From: Ovis canadensis
Lineage: Eukaryota; Chordata; Mammalia; Artiodactyla; Bovidae
Direction: 5' to 3'
Length of the DNA: 64,000 nt
NCBI RefSeq assembly: GCF_042477335.2
Contig: NC_091247.1
Span: forward strand, 231,893,001 to 231,957,000
Shown: one piece after another, positions 1 through 11,800 of the stretch
Layout of the letters: each line of letters opens with the position of its first letter
Position numbering within the stretch: the first letter of the stretch is position 1
Notes under the pieces: model-generated
Seen by the model: only the letters and a program-made list of their open reading frames with translations
Told to the model about the DNA's origin: nothing
The model's database searches: none
Position numbers and translations under genes: made by a program

Positions 1-544
1 GCATGCTCCATCAGGACATGCTCTCCTGTACAGCAGGGCACTGAATGGATGATGTGCTATTATAATACACTTTGCCCATCCGCATTGGGATGAACACTGA
101 TATACAAGAAGATGGACACTGTGGGAAAATTTAGTGTGACTTATTACACCAACAGATCTTACGAAAACAGGAGCAAAAATTGCCTCAGTGACTTGATACT
201 ACCTGAAGGATTCAAATTCAGAGACTCCTAAGACCTTACCCAGGATTTACTGGCATAATGTTCTTCTAGGGGGTGAGGAAAGCCATCTAAGTGTCTCGTC
301 CTATTTCATTTTAACATGTTCATGAGCAAAAGCAAAGAATATGAGACAGACACCTTCACGCATGTGTGGTTAGGTGATTTTAAATTATTGATGCAAAAGT
401 ATAATTTTCTCTTAAAATGTGATTTCTGCTTCCAAATAAATACGAATGTCTGGACTTCCTCAGCACTAGTAACTGGTAATTAGAAAGCTGAACAAACTAC
501 ATGAAACCAACCCCTAGTCAGAATGCTTGGCCAGAGACAGCCTG
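1..544. other. Module A left flank, no gene seen
   Basis: AT-rich non-coding sequence shared with about 44,090-44,726 and partly with module B. No splice-bounded reading frame, RNA gene or named repeat is recognised. Copy C carries an A-rich insertion near 44,226 and several small indels relative to this copy. Confidence 0.5.
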
Positions 545-707
545 GAAACCAACTCCATCAACATAAGGTCACGTGGCGGAGAAGTCCCCGGGGCTTTCTC
601 ACCCTGCTGCTGTCCTCCTGGGCGCCCTTTTCCAGCCAAGTCTCTTGCTTTGTCAGCAAGTGTGAGCCCACTCTAGGGCCCTGGAGAGGGTTCCCCTTCC
701 TGCAACG
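545..707 (-). mobile_element. Retroviral LTR 5' fragment, inverted (module A)
   Basis: Read on the minus strand, this stretch matches the first about 150 bp of the solo LTR at 30,293-30,774. It shares the 'gttgcaggaag' start, 'ccagggcc', 'gctgacaaagcaagaga' and 'cagcagggtgag'. Only the 5' part of the LTR is present and no internal retroviral sequence adjoins it. It is shared with module C, so it predates the A/C duplication. Confidence 0.6.
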
Positions 708-884
708 ATAACAGGAACAGTGTCTAACTTGCTCACCTACCATTGGGAATTAGAAATCTGAACAAAACAGGAAACTGTTCTCAGACCCTGAACAGCAGGC
801 AGTGTGGGGGTTCCGGGGCTGGGTTCCTCCCGTGAAGGTGAGCACATACACCAACCTGATGACTCCGCCGCTCTCTGCCTTCAG

Positions 885-1056
885 GCGGTCTTCACGCTGC
901 AACTGCAGGCAGAGGAGCCCATGAACATTCTGGCAGCCACGAGGCTCTGATCTGTGTGGCAGGGCATCAGAAAGCAGGGAGCTACTCAGAGGAAAAGTTC
1001 CACAGCTGCTGAATGATCCCTTTGAGTCTATCGACTACCCATCGGAGGACACAGAG
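885..1056 (+). pseudogene. Broken copy of an exon-like block (module A)
   Basis: This is the counterpart of the open exon-like block at 45,040-45,243. It keeps the pyrimidine-rich acceptor ending in 'ttcag' (to 884) and the donor 'gtgaga' at 1,057. Relative to C it has lost about 33 bp plus one further base just after 'cattctggcag', which shifts the frame into a TGA at 948-950. If the block in C is a real exon, this copy is a pseudo-exon. I do not recognise a protein family in either. Confidence 0.3.
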
Positions 1057-2084
1057 GTGAGATTCCATAATAAAAACGCAAAAACATTGGTCTCAAAGCA
1101 AAAAATAAAAATTCCTTCCACATTAAATTTTTTTCAAAGTATGGCAATTAAATGAAGGCTAGTGAGCAGTACACACATACATAAATGGATATGTTTCTAG
1201 AAAGCAATGTTTTAAAGATGTCAAGAAACCTCGTCGTCATGCCAGTTTTAGAATTCTAGGGAAAAAATGCAGAGTAACGTGGATATCTCTCTGCCTACAA
1301 AAGGCATTGGAATAGTTTAGTATTGTTCCTTTGAAAATTTTTTAATTGGTGGAAAATTGTTTTACCATTTTGTGTTGGTTTCTGCCATACAATGCAAATT
1401 AGCCATTATTATTGAATATATGTGTATATTTGTCCATCACTTGCTTCTTGAGCCTCTCTCCCCTCCTTGAATAGCTTTAGTAAAGAAATCGTTGACCGTG
1501 TTACACATGTTCCTCACTCAACATTATGCTTCCATTGCCATGTTTATAAAGATCTTAAAATACAGACCAGGACGTGCATTTCCAAGCTACTATTTGCTTT
1601 GCAAGGGGTCAGCCAGCACCACTTGCATTAGGCTGAGACTAGGGGTACGCGGAGGAGTGGTAGCAAACCAGGAAGGCATGTCCTGCTCAGAGCTTGTGAT
1701 GTAGGGAAGCTGGAGGCAGGCAGCGGGGAAGAGAGGCGGCCCTGGGCTTGCTTGGAGGACCATGTTCCCACCGATTTGTTTCTAATTGGAAAGCGCATGG
1801 GAGGAAACAGTCACTGACCCAGACCGGACCTTGAGGCCTAATGCAGCAGTTTGGGGATGTGGATTTCCAGAATGGTTGCTACGGGGCAGGGGACAAGGCC
1901 TTGTGGGTTGTAGTTTTCTCTGCTTTTATATACTTAGACATAGTGAAACTCCGTTTGGGCCATCTTCAACTGAGCAGCTGTTCTTGCAGATAAACTTCAT
2001 AATTACAGACAACAGTAATAATTACAGTAACGCCGAGTAACAATAGTAACTTTCATTATAGATTTCACTGTCAGCTACTAAAAC
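1057..2084. other. Module A intergenic stretch, no gene seen
   Basis: AT-rich sequence with poly-pyrimidine patches, shared base for base over long runs with 45,244-46,267. Short open frames (for example 1,786-2,040) are not kept in the other copy. No named element is recognised apart from the SINE that starts at the right end. Confidence 0.5.
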
Positions 2085-2351
2085 CTGCTGCTGCTCCTAC
2101 GTCGCTTCAGTCGTGTCCGACTCTGTGCGACCCAGTAGATGGCAGCCCACCAGGCTCCCCCCTCCCTGGGATTCTCCCGGCAAGAACAGTGGGATGGATT
2201 GCCATTTTCTTCAATGCATGAAAGTGAAAAGTGAAAGTGAAGTCACTCTTGTCCTACTCTGTGCGACCCCGTGTACTGCAGCCTACTAGGCTCCCCCACC
2301 CCCGGGAATTTCCAGGCAAGAATATTGGAGTGGGTTGCCATTGCCTCCTCA
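2085..2351 (+). mobile_element. BovA2-type SINE dimer (module A)
   Basis: Two related monomers lie in tandem, each carrying the diagnostic 'gtccgactctgtgcgacc', 'caggctcc', 'ggaattt/gattctcc.ggcaaga' and 'ggagtgggttgccatt' segments. They are joined by the 'atgcatgaaagtgaaa' linker. This is the ruminant tRNA/BovB-derived SINE family. Its copy at 46,268-46,532 sits at the identical place in module C, so insertion preceded duplication. Confidence 0.9.
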
Positions 2352-2439
2352 CTACCAAAACCTGCATTGTGGCAAACTTTAAAGCACCAAAGTTGTCTGG
2401 CCGTCTGGTCGACGGCGATGACCCAGCTGCAACTTAACA

Positions 2440-3930
2440 GCATAAACGCCACCAGGACAAATCCGAATCGCAGGGGGAAGGCACAGCATGACCACTCCCC
2501 ACGCGTTCCCTCCGAGTCCGCCAGAGGTTGCATTTCTCGCTCCCCCACTCTCCCGTGTTCAGAGGCTCTTCTGACTAAAGACCGCGCCCCCAGCATCCTC
2601 CAACGGACGGCCCCGGACGCTTTCTGTGTCACATGTTTGGCGCTTCTGACCGCGAAGCCCAGGCAGGACTGGAGCCGGGCATTGGGCGGCGCTCCCACTC
2701 GCTCTCCATGTTCCCTATTATCACCAGCGCTGAAGAAAGCCATTAGTGTGCGATCCAAGGACGCAAAGGGAACAGAAGAGACCACAGACGGGCCCCGTGA
2801 AGACGCAGCCCGCCCTCGGACGATCGCAGAGGCTGGAGAAACGACAGTGGGCGTCGGGGAGCAGCTTCCCCACCTCCCGACTCTGCTGCGGACCTGAGCC
2901 CCAGGCGGCGAGAGCCGCCTTGCTCCGTGCGTTCGTCCCGCCCTCACTCCCGGGGAGGCGGGAGGGGATCCAGGGACGGCCGGGAGCCCAGCGCGGTAGC
3001 CGCCAGAGACACGGCAACTCGCAACCAAAACGGGAAAACCGAACAATGTGGCCCAGGACATTCCGCGGGGCACGGTCAGCCTCAGCCGCCAGCTATAGCC
3101 CAGGTGGTACGCGGGACCAGAGAAAACGTCCCGACCGCTCACCAGCTCCTAGAGACACGGCCCGGCCTCGCCACGCAAGCCTGCCCGTTTAAGTCAAGCG
3201 AGAGCAGGACGCGTTCAGGCCCGGAGACGGGGCCCCGGCGCGGCCCCCAACGAGCTCTCCGAGCAGGACTCGCGCGGGCTGGCCACACCCCGCGGCCTGG
3301 AGTGGGGTTATCGCGGAAAGAAAACGAACGCCCCAAACGGCGACCCAAGAGCCTGGCTGCCGAGCCAACAGCGCTCCGACGTGGAAAACCCTCTCTCTGC
3401 CCGCTCCGAAGTCCTACATATGGATGGGCGCGGGGAGATGCTGGTCGACCCGAGCGAGCAGCCACACCAACTCTATTGCGGCGCGAGGCCGCCTCTTAGA
3501 ATACTGCAGATCCAATCTTCAGCAGGAGCAGGCATGCCCAGGCCTCCGCAGCACCAGGGTTATCACAGCCACTACTGCCGGCCTCTGGAGCTCTCCTCCG
3601 CGTTTGCCGGCTGAATCGCAGCCCTTGTGAAGGTCGCCGAAGGAAGGGAACGCTCTGCAGGCGGCCGCCGGGGGCGCACGACAACCGGTTCGAGCGTCCC
3701 CGGGACGAGGCGCCGTCGCCGGCAGGCCGCAGTGGCGCCTACCGCCTGAACGCCCGAGCTCGCCGGGGGCCTCTGCCTCGGAGGGGGCTCCCCGCTCGGG
3801 ACAGCACGGCGCGGAGCGGCCCAGGGCGGGCAGAAAGCGGGAGGCCGCGGCAGAGAGGCCCTCCCCGCGAGATTGCAAGGCCCAGGCGAACCTGAGCAAG
3901 GGAGATTCTGCAGGGGGCTGGGCTGTGTGA
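2440..3930. promoter_or_regulatory. CpG island 1 of module A
   Basis: A GC-rich stretch with many CpG dinucleotides and GGGCGG/CCGCCC-like boxes, in contrast to the AT-rich flanks. Several long open frames on both strands (a minus-strand 299-codon frame at 2,243-3,142 is the longest) are expected from GC content and are not maintained in the copy at 46,600-48,090. A promoter role is inference. No transcript, start codon context or downstream exon can be tied to it. Its right part (3,612-3,928) is exceptionally similar to module C. Confidence 0.5.
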
Positions 3931-5004
3931 ACCGTAGGTTGAAACAGTGAAAACAACACAAAGAAAGAAAGAAAGCAAGCACAGAAGACGTTTCATTCTG
4001 TAATTTCAGAGTCCAGATGCTGCTGAAGTATAAAAGCCAAGGGTCAGAAGCCATAAAGAAAAGGACTGAAAATTTGGCTATGTAATTGTCTTTGAGTCTT
4101 TAGCAAGCGAAGCCAGATGACAAGAAATGGGTGTACGGGAACATACGTGCAACTACACGTATAACAGCAATGTTGACATCAGCATTACTTAATCACAGAA
4201 TATTTAGAAAACATGGCAAGGGACCACCAGTTAAGTAAATCTTCAGTGCATTCACATACCGCAACACTATCAATTTGCTTTTTGGTTTATTGGTGTTATT
4301 CAAGTGAGTTATATCTGTAGGTAATAGAAAGGTATCTATGGCAAATTGTTAAATGAAAACAGAAAGTTCTAGCACTTCCAGCGATGCATATATACACGCA
4401 TTTACCTTTTTTAAAAATGCAGTGGAAAAGTAAAGAGTTAGAGTAGCTAAAGCGGTTCTAAAAAGCAACAATCGAGTCTTCCCTATAGCCTGGTGTCTGG
4501 ACAGAAAGACGTGCAGAAACAAAGATGGGCCACACGACGTGCTTTTCTGCTCCCTCCTACTCTGGTCTTGGGACAGGCAGCTGGCATCTCAGCCCCTCCA
4601 CCTCTCTGCTCCACTAACACCCAGAGCCCCTGCGGGCAATCAGAGCTCTGACTCTGCAGGCCTGGGATCCCTATGTCCACAGTCTCTTCCTTCAGGTCAG
4701 GAGCCTCAAGCCATTCCCTTGGCTTGCCCAATCATGCGTGCCCAGAGCTGCTGGCTCTAACACACACCTGTGTAGTCCTTCCCTCCATAAGCTTTGAGCT
4801 GATATCCCAGGGGAAGACCATTCCCCTCACAAAACAGGTGTGAACCACGGGAACAACCGGAAGTTTGCCCCTGGACCCATTATACAAACTCTGTGCACAC
4901 TCAGCTCCCAAGGACACTACCCTGTTCACCGCGCTGTTTGCGTGGCATGGCCACTGCTTACTTGAAGCATCCAGACTCACGTCTGTGGCAGGAAGAAATA
5001 CGAG
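3931..5004. other. Module A stretch between CpG island and microsatellite
   Basis: Non-coding sequence with a TATAAAAG at 4,029-4,036 about 100 bp right of the CpG island. Part of this stretch (about 4,480-4,960) is the best conserved piece in all three modules, with a partner at 38,580-39,075 and at 48,630-49,125. No conserved reading frame is evident across the three, since frames are broken differently in each. Confidence 0.5.
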
Positions 5005-5211
5005 GCGCGCGCACACACACACACGCACACACACGCACGCGCACGCGCACGCACACACATGCACACACATGCACACATGCACACGCGCACACAAACACGT
5101 ACGCACACACGCACACACGCACAAACATAGAGGCACACACACCCACGCGCACACACACAAGCACGCGCACGAGCACACACACACATGCACAAACATAGAA
5201 GCACACACATA
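5005..5211. repeat. (CA)n-rich microsatellite, module A
   Basis: Interrupted CA repeat with CG and TG substitutions and three near-identical 'gcacaaacatagaagcaca'-like interruptions. It yields open frames of His-Thr or Cys-Val repeats on both strands, which are not credible proteins. It is about 207 bp here against about 141 bp in module C. Confidence 0.95.
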
Positions 5212-6325
5212 CCCCAGGAGCCACTCTGGACCCCTGCTAGGGCTGGCAATGGTGGGAGAAGAAAAGAGATCACTGTTGCTACTTCTCAGGTCCTCTGCGC
5301 TGACAGACCCTGGTGGTTTTACTGATTTCACCGTGGATAGTGCAGGCTTGGAGCGCCCTGGTCTGTAGTTTGCTCTCCAGCGCCCTGCGCTCTATTGGGT
5401 CCACTCTACCCTTTCTCCTCAATGCACAGTCAGCACTAAGAAATGAGAATCAACACACATTGTGCTCAGTTTTCAAATCTGAACAAAGTTTAAGAACACA
5501 GAGAGAAATTGAGTTATTGTGAAGAAGGTAGTGAGAAAATTTTATTTATCCACTTTGTAGCTACCAAAATGTTCAAACATAGTCTATAAAAGCTTAATAT
5601 TTTTTAAAATTAGGAAAAGTAAATAGGCCCTCATTACTCCTCCTTGCCCATCACCACCTCTGCCCCAGCTTCCATCACACTGGGCTCACCTGGCGACACG
5701 CCTGTTCTCCTGGTTGGGGACCTTTTTCACACTCATCACTGTCGTCTATGCCCGCTGCACACCTGCGGCCACGGGGGCCATTCCCATGGTGAATCAGGGG
5801 GTTTTTCTCCAGTGAGCCTCAGGGGTGTTTGTTTTTTTCTTTTAATAGAAACCTCTCCCGTCTGTCCTGTAAACTCACAACCTTTACAGATGCTGTAGCG
5901 AGCGGGTGTGAGTGACAGAAAGAGGCTGTTTCCATATCAGTCCCTGAGCTGCCACGTGCCTAACAGAGTGGTGGATGTAATATTTCCTGGGTGGTGTTAG
6001 AAGATCCAGGCCGAAAGGAGAAACCGGACAATTTGGCAAGACACAGATCAAACCAGGAACGAGAGCAAGTCCCTCTCGTTGTTTCAAGGTCAAGAACTCA
6101 GCCCCCACTGTCCTCCTCTGCATCCTCACGCAGGATGGTTGAAACTGACCAGATAAAGCTGAGGAGACGGAGAGCCGTCATGAGAGCCAAGCCTCTAAAG
6201 CCCTGCTGGATACTCCAGGCTGAGTCCCCAACACTCACCTGGGGGTGACCCCTCCCACCGAACCATGGGCATGCAGAGATAAGGGGAACCCTGCTCTCTC
6301 TGGGGTCAACGGTAAAACACTATGA
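5212..6325. other. Module A stretch with no recognised gene
   Basis: Mixed-composition sequence shared with 49,288-50,404. I see no named element and no open frame with a recognisable domain. Short frames such as 5,991-6,248 are similar in both copies only because the DNA is nearly identical. Confidence 0.45.
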
Positions 6326-6600
6326 GCTGCTGCTGCTGCTGAGTGGCTCAGTCATGTCCTACTCTGTGCAACCCCATGGACTGCAGCCCCCCAGGCTCTC
6401 CCATTCCTGGGGTTCTCCAGGCAAGAACACTGGAGTGGGTTGCCATTTCCTTCTCCAATGCATGCAAGTGAAAAGTGAAAGTGAAGTCGCTCAGTCGTGT
6501 CCGACTCTGTGCAACCCCATGGACTATAGCCTACCAGGCTCCTCCATCCATGGGATTCTCCAGGCAAGAGTCCTGGAGTGGGGTGCCATTGCCTTCTCTG
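6326..6600 (+). mobile_element. BovA2-type SINE dimer (module A, second)
   Basis: Starts with the (GCT)n head, followed by two monomers with 'tcagtc.tgtc', 'ccccatgga', 'caggcaaga' and 'ctggagtgggtgccattgcc' type blocks and the 'gcaagtgaaaagtgaaagtgaagtc' linker region. The identical insertion is at 50,405-50,679. Confidence 0.9.
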
Positions 6601-8004
6601 AAAACAATATAGGCTACTCCCCACATAAACAAGGTAGTAATGTTTCCATTTTACACAGAAAAAACCAAAAGTCATGAGCTGTTATACTCTGATTAGACCT
6701 ATTTGTTCAGTTATTTAAATAATATTCCATTCCTATGATTTGCATCGAATCCCAGGAAACCCTCACAATGATCACGTGGGGAATCTTGACTCCACAGAAC
6801 AAACACCACTCTCAAACATTTCAATAACCAATTCTGGATCAAATGCCTCAGGCTTTGTTCTCCAATACCCACCGAAGTGGTTTACAGTTTCCCATCCTTC
6901 CCGCTATGCCCTCCCCTGACCCTCTGGATGCAACTGCCGTCTGTCTTCTTGACTGCCCCCCATGTGGGAATCAGGCAGCTTTGGAGACTTAACCTTAGTT
7001 CCATCATCCATGGCCTCAGATATGTGGCCAAGCCACTGTGAACCTTTTCAGTGGTGGATGAAACAACCTAAGGGGTCATGTCTTGGTGGAAGGTCAGGCA
7101 CTCTGGTCGCACAGATAAGCTCTTAAACCCCCCTGCACAGGAAAGAAGCAGGAGCAGGCACATCATGAGTCCCCCGGTGGGTGTCACAGCCCCACAGGGC
7201 AGACACACTCATCAAATGCAGAGGAAGCTCACTTTGGGGTGAAATCTAGGTGACACCTTCAGAGACATGGTGAAATGCTCCATGGATTTCTGCCCTTCTA
7301 AATATTATTGGCAGAAACAGTCATCATTTCACAATTTTTGTTTCGGAAAGTATTTGTCTTTAAGGAAGAAAAATTAAACTAATTATATTCTTCATTGAAC
7401 AAATTTGTGTGCCGACTCAAAGCATATCCTGACATTAGTTGATGCTCCCCATCTTCCAAAAAGATGAGAAATATAGTCATTTGTTTCCTTTCAGCCTGCT
7501 CATCTCCAGGTGTCCCATTTTCCCAGGAGGGTGTGCTTCCTCAGAGTACAAGTCCCACCTACTCTCTCATCTTCAGAAGAGAGCTCAGGCTTCAGTCTTA
7601 AATTCAGACTTTGAAATAAATACCTCAGATGACCTAGTGGCCCCAGGAGAATGAGAAGCTGTCCCTAATGTGGTGAGAAACCTTGGGTCTCCTCCCCAAC
7701 TAATCTCTGCCAAGCCTCCCTCCCCTCTGGGTTATTATCCTAAAGATGTCTGTGGGCAGCAGCTGCTGTGAAAGAGAAGAGGGTCTCCAGAGGCCCAGCA
7801 CAGCCCCACCCTCTCCCCAGCAGCTCTGATTCTGGGTCTGGTTTCTTGTGTCCTTTATTTTACCTCGAGGGCTCTTTCCAGCCATCCTAGGACTTCCTTT
7901 AGAGCAGTTCTTGAAAGATTCCCCAACCACCATTGGCCTAATTTGCCACTTCTGTACTTCCCTTCTGAAACGAAATTCAGTTCTTTCAAAAAGATTGAGT
8001 CCAG
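6601..8004. other. Module A stretch with no recognised gene
   Basis: Shared with 50,680-52,081. It contains AT-rich runs around 7,290-7,400 and a pyrimidine-rich right half. Frames such as 7,439-7,654 are present in both copies but lack any recognisable domain and sit between repeats. I see nothing that supports a gene. Confidence 0.45.
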
Positions 8005-8310
8005 CGACTTCCCTGGAGGTGCAGTGGAGGGGACACAGGTTTGACCTCTGGTCTGGGAAGATCCCACATGACACAGAGCAAGGAAGCCTGTGCACCCGAC
8101 TCCTGAAGCGCGCACAGCCGGAAGCGGGTGCTCCACAGCAAGGGAAGCCGCCACAGTGAGAAGCCCAAGTACCGCGGTGAAGAGCAGCCTCTCAGGCCAT
8201 GAAGGCCAGAACCACAGAAAGCGGGAGTGCAGCAGCAACAGCCCAGTGCAGCCAGAAGAAATTAATTACTTAGTTGAATTTTTAAAAGACTGAGCCCAGA
8301 AAAAAAAAAG
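8005..8310 (+). mobile_element. CHR-type (tRNA-Glu-derived) artiodactyl SINE (module A)
   Basis: Begins 'gacttccctgg.ggtgcagtgg', carries the box-B-like 'caggtttgacctctggtctggg', the 'gaagatcccacatg' block and repeated 'agc.aagggaagcc' / 'gtgagaagccc' body. It ends in an A-rich tail at about 8,298-8,310. Partner at 52,082-52,391 with a longer A tail. Confidence 0.85.
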
Positions 8311-10214
8311 AATGATGTTTCACTTCTCTTTATTTTCATGCTTCTTCTGACATTTTGCACCTGATTCTGTTGGATTCCTAGGATGCTCACAAAACTCCAG
8401 GTCACAGAAGAGGAGGAATTCCCAGTGTGTTCAGCGTCTCAGGGAACAGGCACACATCACTTCTGCTGAATAGTCTAGGAGATGTGAGTGTAACAATGAA
8501 ACAAAACCACCAGAAAACCCCAGGAGGAGAGCAGTCCATGGATCCCGGAGCTGTTGTCTGCTGGGCTCACGCAGGGCAGCAGAGGACCCAGAGGGTGGCT
8601 GGGCTTCCTGAGCCCCCAGACTGCTGGGGGAGGCTGCCGTCTTTCAGTGATGATTCAGACTCCCCATCAGGAAAACCAGGCCAGATCTCAGCATCTCTGA
8701 CTCAGTAAATTCCTCCAGGACCCACCCCAAGTCCACCCTCTCCTCCTCTCTCTCAGGCAGCATGAATGCAGTGTGGGCTAGGTTGCTTATCATCCTGGGG
8801 TGCTAAGGCCAGGGCTGGCCATATAACTCACCACCCGGGGATTCTCGGGGTCGTAAGGACTTACCTACTTCCCCATTCAGGGTGAGGAACAGCAGTGTCT
8901 GTGACAGGCAGGGCGTCCCAATAAGGCAAAGGCACAGGCCGAGTCAAGGAGAAACGACGGGAGGCGGTCCGTGCGGGAAGCTGCCCAGGGCAGCACGGCC
9001 AGCCCCTCTGCTCAGGGACAGGCGGGCGCCCTTGTCACCAGAAGCAAGCGCGGCTCAGCCGGGGTCCCAGGGCTGTGACTCACAGCAGGTAATCACACCA
9101 GCTCCTCGGTCCCTGAACCCGGCGGGCACTTGGGAATCTGGGATGGCCTAGGAGAGCCAAGCCAGGTGCAAGATCAGCCCACGGAGCCTGCGGACCTTGA
9201 CACCCACTGGGCGGAGCCCAGAGAGAAGGGCTCACCGGTCACCAACTCTCAGTAAGGGGGAGGGCGGGAAGCTTTGGCCTGAGTCTCATTCCTGGGACCT
9301 ACCTACAAGGGTAAAGACTGACCTGACCGTTACTAGATTCTTTTTAAACAGAAGCCCAGGGTTCCTACTGTACCGTTTCTAATGGACCAAGGTGAAGATG
9401 GAAGAAAACATTAGCATCCTTCCTTCTTGGATTCAGTTGTAAATTCATCCAATATTTACCAGACATTTTTATCACTAGTGATAAAGAACAAAATCTCTCT
9501 TTGAGAAGCTCATTCTCTGCTGGTAATACAGAAAGCAACCCCCGTCACAGGGCAGTGGAGAGTCCACTCGCCCAGCCCAGGAGTCTAGAAGTCCTGATAG
9601 TCCCATGGGGAGAAGAGGTTCAGGTGAGTCTTTAAAAGTGAGACTTTTTTTAACCCGGAGGTGGAGGCAGCTAGTGTGAAGAACAGGAACGTTTGTGAAA
9701 ATGAACCTCATTCCCCCTTCTCCTCTCAGGTGCGGGACCACATGGCACCCTGGGCTGTTCTGTGAAATCCCCATGCCTCCCCCACCCCACCCCCCAGTCA
9801 CAGAGCATTTCCCTTCTCTCTGATTTCCCTGAAACACACTTCTCTTCCAGCGACAGACAGCTCATTCCTCCACTGGCTTCAGGCCTTTACTGAAATGCTC
9901 CCTCCTGCAGGTGAGATCCCACACCACACATGGAAAGCATCAGCTCCATCCTTCTCTTCCACTTGTCCTGCCCTCTCGCTCTCTCTTATTTCTTGCATCT
10001 CTGACACCCTCTAGGGATGGGGCTGTGGGTGAAGGGAGAAGCGGGGAGAGGGTAGTGTGGTATCTTCCCTCCACAGGCTTTGCTGGAAAAGTAACTGTTT
10101 TTCTTCAGACAAGGCATGTATATAAATTGCAGGGAAATTGAGACTTAAATTGAAGGTGTTAATAAATTGAACATTAACTGTGAAAGACAACAAACATGAA
10201 GCCTTTTGGAGCGT
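8311..10214. other. Module A stretch up to the 27-bp array
   Basis: Non-coding sequence shared with 52,392-54,298. A small GC-rich patch lies at about 8,900-9,130. The parts near 9,425-9,545 and 9,780-9,910 faintly resemble the 3' end of L2 elements ('atccaatatttacc', 'aggcctttactgaaatgctcc'), a weak call. No gene is recognised. Confidence 0.4.
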
Positions 10215-10346
10215 CCCTGACAGAAGGCTGTATGATGTGATCCCTGACAGAAGGCTGTATGATGTGATCCCTGACAGAAGGCTGTATGATATGATCCCTG
10301 ACAGAAGGCTGTATGATATGGTCCCTAACAGAAGGCTATGTGATGT
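10215..10346. repeat. 27-bp minisatellite, 5 units (module A)
   Basis: Five head-to-tail 27-bp units beginning 'ccctgacagaaggctg' and ending 'tatgatgtgat' or close variants. The last unit has diverged ('cctaacagaaggctatgtg'). This appears to be the unexpanded state of the array found at 54,299-56,428. The flanks ('ttggagcgt' at the left, 'ctgggggg' at the right) are the same in both copies. Confidence 0.95.
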
Positions 10347-10377
10347 CTGGGGGGTGAAGAACTTTAAAAAGCCAAAC

Positions 10378-11100
10378 AGACGGGTAAGCAGAAGATGGAT
10401 AAATATGATCATGTTACAAGTAACAACTGCCGCTCATCAAAAGACATCACAAAATGAGGAAGGCAGAAGCCGGGGAGTGGGAGTGAATGTGCAACAAGTG
10501 TGAAGACCTTTCACCAATCAATATTTTTTTAAGTAGATGTCAAAAACACGTTAACAGGCATTGCATGGATGGTGAAACATGGAAGTCCAAGGAACATTTA
10601 AAATGTGATCAATTTCATTAGTGATAAATTAAGTACGAGTTAAAATTGCAACAAAACACCATCTCACAGCTCACAGTTGAGCAAACATATGTGAGTGACT
10701 ATGAAAAGGCTGGCCCAGATGTGGAACAGAAGAAGCTGTCATTCCTTGTTAATCGGAATGGCAACTGTTGTAACATAGCACAGCTGGACAAGTGCACACC
10801 CCAGGTTTCATCAATTCCCATCCAGCTCATAAAGTAGATACATGTGAATGAGATTCTTAACAGCAAAGAGCTGCAAACAGCTCCAGCACCCAGCAACAAT
10901 AGAATGGATAGATTTGGTACATTTAAAGTGTGGACTACTATATAGCAGAAAAGTAATTCAATGGATGCATACGAATGAATGGACCTCAGGAACTAATACC
11001 ACACACAAAATAAATACTTTGTCACAAAAGGATAATCACTGTGATTCTGCTTACATAAAGGGACAAAAGAGGGAAAGCCTGTGTACTCTTTAGGAACTCA
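10378..11100 (+). mobile_element. Old L1 fragment, ORF2 end and 3' region (module A)
   Basis: Contains degenerate L1 landmarks in order: 'atcaaaagacatca', 'aacaaaacaccatctcaca', 'aatcggaatggcaactg', 'aacagctccagcacccagcaacaatagaatgg', 'gtggactactatatagcag' and 'gtcacaaaaggataat.actgtgattctgcttacat'. The frame is destroyed by stops and indels. It directly adjoins the 27-bp minisatellite. Partner at 56,450-57,180. Confidence 0.65.
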
Positions 11101-11407
11101 TATGCATGTGCGAATCTCAAATAAAAAGCAGGGAATGACATGGAATTGAGATATACAGAAAAATTAGAATCTGTTAAAATGAGAGTGGGTGCTGAGAACA
11201 TGAGAATTTGCTTTTAATATTCTGCAAATTATGCCCTTACATTACCTACAGGCTTTTCTTTGTATAATCTACTTCTCAGTAAGGTTTGTGCCACATATCA
11301 AAATAAATTCCAAGTGGCATTTAATATAAAATTTGATACCATAAACCTTAAGAATAAAGTGTAAATATGCATGCAATCTTGAGATGGGGAAGACCTTGAT
11401 AAACTCT

Positions 11408-11800
11408 GATGGACTGGGTTGTGTCCCCCCAGGTAGATGTGTTGACGCTCTAACCTGCAGGGACTCAGAATGTGACTGTATCTGCAGACAGAGTTTCTAA
11501 AGAGATAAATAAATGGAGGCCTTTGAGTTGTGCCCTAATCGACTATGACTCTTGTCCATGTAGGAAAAGGAAACTGAACACAGAAAGAAACCCCGGGAAC
11601 GGGTGCACACAGAGGAGGGGCAAGTGAGACCCAGAGAAAGGCGTTGTCTGCAAGTGAGCAAGTCCTTGGGAGAATCAACCCCAAGCACACTGTGGCCTTG
11701 GATGTCCAGCCTCTGGAGCTGCAAGAAAACAGATGTCTGCCCTTCAGGCCTCTGGGGATGCGCTATTTTGTCATGGCAGCCCCAGCACACTAATAAATAC
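11408..11800 (+). mobile_element. MaLR (MLT1-like) LTR (module A)
   Basis: Starts 'tgatggactgggttgtgtcccccc', continues with the MLT1-type 'cagaatgtgactgtat', 'tgccctaatc', 'ggacagag', 'ccagcctctggagctg' segments, and ends 'ttttgtcatggcagccccagcacactaata'. No internal gene sequence accompanies it. This is an old mammalian LTR relic and is also found at 57,494-57,886. Confidence 0.7.

Noticed and set aside
2243-3142. 299-codon minus-strand frame in CpG island 1
   Set aside because: It starts inside a SINE on the other strand, has no recognisable domain, and is broken up in module C.
4732-5368. Cys-Val-rich and His-Thr-rich open frames over the CA repeat
   Set aside because: Microsatellite translation in several frames and both strands at once. 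No signal of a real gene.
6352-6677. 107-codon frames on both strands
   Set aside because: They translate the BovA2 SINE dimer.
10215-10346. CRISPR-like array
   Set aside because: Units are contiguous with no unique spacers, and the genome is mammalian. It is a minisatellite.
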